From Byssochlamys sp. IMV 00236 (lineage: Eukaryota; Ascomycota; Eurotiomycetes; Eurotiales; Thermoascaceae): a DNA stretch of 20,527 nt. Position numbers and translations under genes: made by a program. Below the pieces are notes generated by a model. That model did not search any database. It was not told where the DNA came from and saw nothing but the letters and a program-made list of their open reading frames with translations. Position 1 is the first letter of the stretch; every line of letters begins with the position of its first letter. The DNA is taken from the NCBI GenBank assembly GCA_001931875.2, contig MSJH02000332.1:1-20527 (forward strand). The letters are read 5' to 3'. Positions 17,840-20,527 of the stretch are shown here, piece after piece.

Positions 17840-17950
17840 ATGTCTCAATTATCTGAAAAATCGCCTCATAAAATTCTCGACCAGTTTCTCAACGTACTTT
17901 GTGTAGTATTCTTTCTCTCTCTTGTTTGTTTTTCATTATTTTCTTTGTAG
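17840..17950 (+). other. Candidate small frame: tail-anchored peptide or first exon
   Basis: An ATG at 17840 in a CAAAAATG context opens 36 codons: a hydrophilic start MSQLSEKSPHKILDQFLN followed by a hydrophobic run (VLCVVFFLSLVCFSLFSL) that could be a membrane anchor. The hydrophobic run could instead be an intron: GTACTT at 17894 to a pyrimidine-rich TTTGTAG ending at 17950, 57 bases, the size of introns in this window. Splicing would then end the frame soon after with SGEI. I cannot decide between these, and no homologue is recognised. Confidence 0.25.
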
Positions 17951-19043
17951 AGCGGGGAGATCTGATTTTTTCTAAAAAAGTATAGTTTTACCACTTTTAG
18001 CAAAAGATGGAACGTGAGTACCATAGAGAAAATATACTTGAAAAGGCTTAATGTACACCATGCATATATCTTGATTCATACGGTCTGCGCCGTGTGTTGT
18101 ATCAGTCATTTTGTAGGCATATGATACCACTTGATGAAAGTAACACAACATATTTGATCACTGCAAGTTTAATAGATAAGCATTATTTATTAAAGTTGTA
18201 CAGCATAAGGACCAAATGGGATCTCTTGTTCTAAGGATCCACAATTTACCAAATAAAGTAAAATACAATGAATTTCCTCCAAAAAAAAGCAATTCTTATG
18301 TGAATATTACAATTAAATGATGAACGATTATAAAGTGTATATTTCAGGTTTTCGGTAAAGACTTCTCCTTTTTTTTTTTTAATTGATGTAATGTAACAAG
18401 TATATGGAAATAACTATTATTTTAATACCGAATGTAACACACAACGATCAGGAGCACCTGACATTATATCTACAAAAGGACGGTTGATCGGAAATTTAGT
18501 AACAAAATGCTTCATTGCCATCATCGAGACTAAAACAAACATATGTAAGCCGTAACAGTAGCATATGGAGAAGTGAATGATGAATTCCCCGTAACAAGAT
18601 CCCAATATTCAGGTCTTTAGTCAAACCATGTGACCTGAGCGATCCCTTTACTTTTCTTTTTATTTTATCTTTATCTTTGTCATTTTAAGCATTGAAATGT
18701 TGGCGGAAGAGCAGTTTTATTACGTTATATCATCTTTTTTTTTATTTGTTCCTTTTCTTTCTTTCTGTCTGCATTACCGGAGAAGAGAGTGAATATAAAT
18801 TGTGGATTATTAGATGCATTTAGCGTAACTTGAAATGCGATTATTGTAGTACCACATCAGTCAATTTAATTCATTTCTTTTTTACCACGCAAATCATATT
18901 CCTGTTTCTATTTGGATAGAATGACTAAATACAGTTAAATCGATATAAACAAGGCAACCATAAATGTATTACATTGATAACATTGAGAAATGAAAGAAAG
19001 AGAAACAGGGAAAGATTGTTTGAGAGACAGAAAAAAAAAATGA

Positions 19044-19050
19044 TATAAAA
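19044..19050 (+). promoter_or_regulatory. TATA box of protease copy 2
   Basis: TATAAAA followed by AGGGC lies 78 bases before the ATG at 19128, and a C/T- and A-rich leader leads into AAATAAAATGAAG. Confidence 0.65.
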
Positions 19051-19127
19051 AGGGCATTAGAAAATTCACCAAGTTCGTTTCTACATCAAACCAATTCCTT
19101 TCTTTTCTTTTTTAACACACAAATAAA

Positions 19128-20349
19128 ATGAAGTTTACCTTAATTTCTTCATGTGTGGCCATCGCCATCATGACACTCGCTGTCGAAGCTGCTCCTAACG
19201 GCAAGAAACTCAGTATTCCCTTGGCCAAGAACAATGATTTCAAGCCTAACGCCAAAAGATCTCTCCTTAAGGCTCTTGCCAAGTACAACAAGACTCCCAA
19301 GGGTGGTGAAATCTCTCCTCAAAGCACTGGCTCTGTTCCTGTTGTTGACGTTGGCAGTGACCTTGAATACTACGGTATTGTTACCGTTGGTACTCCTGGT
19401 GTCCAGCTTAAGCTCGACTTTGATACCGGTTCATCTGACTTGTGGTTCGGTAAAGTTTAAGACTATTATATGAAGCATCTATCTCTAACTTTATCTTTCT
19501 ATAGCTTCTACTTTATGTTCCACTTGCAGCAACTCTCACACCAAATACGATCCCAACAAGTCCAGCACTTACAAGGCTGATGGCCGTCCCTGGTCCATCT
19601 CTTATGGTGATGGTTCCACTGCTAGCGGTGTCTTGGCCAAGGATACTGTCAACCTCGGTGGTCTCGTTATCAAGGACCAAACCATTGGTTTAGCCAAGCG
19701 TGAATCCAGCGCCTTCGCTGAAGATGTCATTGATGGCCTCTTAGGTCTTGCTTTCAACAGCATCACTACTGTTCGTGGTGTCAAGACTCCTGTTGACAAC
19801 TTGATCAGCCAAGGTCTCATCAGTCGTCCCATCTATGGTGTCTACCTCGGTAAGGCCAAGAACGGTGGTGGTGGTGAATACCTCTTTGGTGGATACGACT
19901 CCACTAAGTTCAAGGGCCCCTTGACCACTGTTCCTATTGACAACTCTGAAGGTTTCTGGGGTGTTACTGTCAAGGGTACCAAGATTGGTAGCAAGTCAAT
20001 CGGTGGATCCTTCAGCGCCATCCTTGACACCGGAACCACTCTCTTGCTTCTTCCCGATAACGTTGCTGCCAGCGTTGCTCGCGCTTATGGTGCCTCTGAT
20101 AATGGTGATGGTACTTACACTATCACTTGTGATTCCTCCAAGTTGCAACCTCTTGTCTTCACTCTTGGTTCTTCTACCTTCCAAGTCCCTGCCGATTCCC
20201 TCATTTACGAAAAGAGTGGTAGCAAGTGTATTGCCGGTTTTGCTGCTGGCGGTGACCTTGCCATCTTGGGTGACGTCTTCTTAAAGAACAACTATGTTGT
20301 CTTCAACCAACAAGTTCCCGAAGTTCAAATCGCTCCTGTTGCTCACTAA
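19128..20349 (+). CDS. Rhizopuspepsin-like secreted aspartic protease (copy 2)
   Basis: Two exons, 19128-19449 and 19505-20349, flank a 55-base intron with a CTAAC branch-like site; the product has 388 residues. The signal peptide MKFTLISSCVAIAIMTLAVEA is nearly the same as in copy 1. The propeptide is basic, and the mature part probably begins near STGSVPVVDVG. Catalytic aspartates are in DTGSSDLW (Asp99) and DTGTT (Asp282), the flap is SYGDGSTASG, and cysteine pairs occur in STLCSTC and in TCDSS with KCIAG. Compared with copy 1 it differs in DLWF instead of DLWI and in several surface segments (for example GTKIGSKSIGG and EKSGSKC). So it is an active-looking paralogue with perhaps altered specificity. 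The intron position and phase are identical to copy 1, showing common descent. It points away from copy 1, about 11 kb distant. Confidence 0.96.
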
Positions 20350-20527
20350 ATTATTTATTTTTAAATTCGTATTATTCTTTAATTGCGTATTGTTATTGAT
20401 TAATGATACAAAATAAACTTATTTATTCTTCTATTGATACTGTATTTTTATTAATTATTGACATTAATTTTATAAAATGTTGTCATAAAATAAAAAAATT
20501 ATTTGCGTAAAAAGACGACAAAGAAAA
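20350..20527 (+). terminator. 3' flank of protease copy 2
   Basis: Very AT-rich sequence follows the stop. AATAAA at 20412-20417 is the likely poly(A) signal. The window ends before any further gene. Confidence 0.5.

Larger units (their letters stand above)
16314..19043. other. Gene-poor 2.7-kb region, no convincing gene
   Basis: This is the longest stretch without a recognised gene. Minus-strand open stretches at 16521-16730 and 18417-18605 and a plus-strand one at 16756-17025 show no family motif. The last 35 codons of the 18417-18605 stretch, after an intron-like TTTTAG, look protein-like (MAMKHFVTKFPINRPFVDIM) but I could not extend them. On the minus strand near 17170-17310 about 50 codons stay open without a start. 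A homopolymer palindrome (16842-16875) and a candidate small frame (17840-17950) are listed separately. Decayed genes or transposon remnants are possible; none is provable here. Confidence 0.4.

Overview
The window looks like nuclear DNA of a Mucorales fungus, most probably Rhizopus microsporus. Introns are short and uniform (mostly 47-61 bases), genes are densely packed on both strands, non-coding DNA is AT-rich, and leaders are rich in C and T. The species hint comes from the secreted aspartic protease at 6926-8154, whose mature part looks nearly identical to my recollection of rhizopuspepsin from R. chinensis (now placed in R. microsporus). All exon structures were assembled by eye from splice signals and protein family conservation.

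Left part (1-6.2 kb): an F-box/WD40 ubiquitin-ligase receptor (+) converges on a very divergent kinesin-13-like protein (-), and their coding regions overlap by 11 bases. After a divergent spacer comes an unknown Pro/Gln-rich protein (+), which converges on CENP-S/MHF1 (-) with a 6-base coding overlap. CENP-S shares a 180-base divergent promoter with GID4 (+), the degron receptor of the GID/CTLH ubiquitin ligase.

Middle part (6.9-14.3 kb): all genes are on the minus strand. They are rhizopuspepsin, the ribosome-biogenesis zinc-finger factor REI1, the autophagy E2-like enzyme ATG10, an unrecognised secreted helical protein, an RMD1 (DUF155) membrane protein, and the small membrane protein NCE101.

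Right part (14.3-20.5 kb): the most unusual segment. Three tandem, related micro-genes (14599-14679, 15330-15395, 16178-16252) encode Pro/Arg-rich peptides of 26, 21 and 24 residues, all starting Met-Ile-Asn. Each copy repeats the same upstream motif, a TATA box at the same spacing, a shared 3' motif and a poly(A) signal. This looks like an undescribed micropeptide (or small RNA) family. About 2.7 kb without a convincing gene follow, then a second rhizopuspepsin paralogue (+) pointing away from the first.

The conserved genes are housekeeping functions (protein turnover, autophagy, ribosome biogenesis, chromosome maintenance) with no evident shared pathway. The lineage-specific items are the proteases, the secreted protein, the Pro/Gln-rich protein, the decayed kinesin and the micropeptide array.
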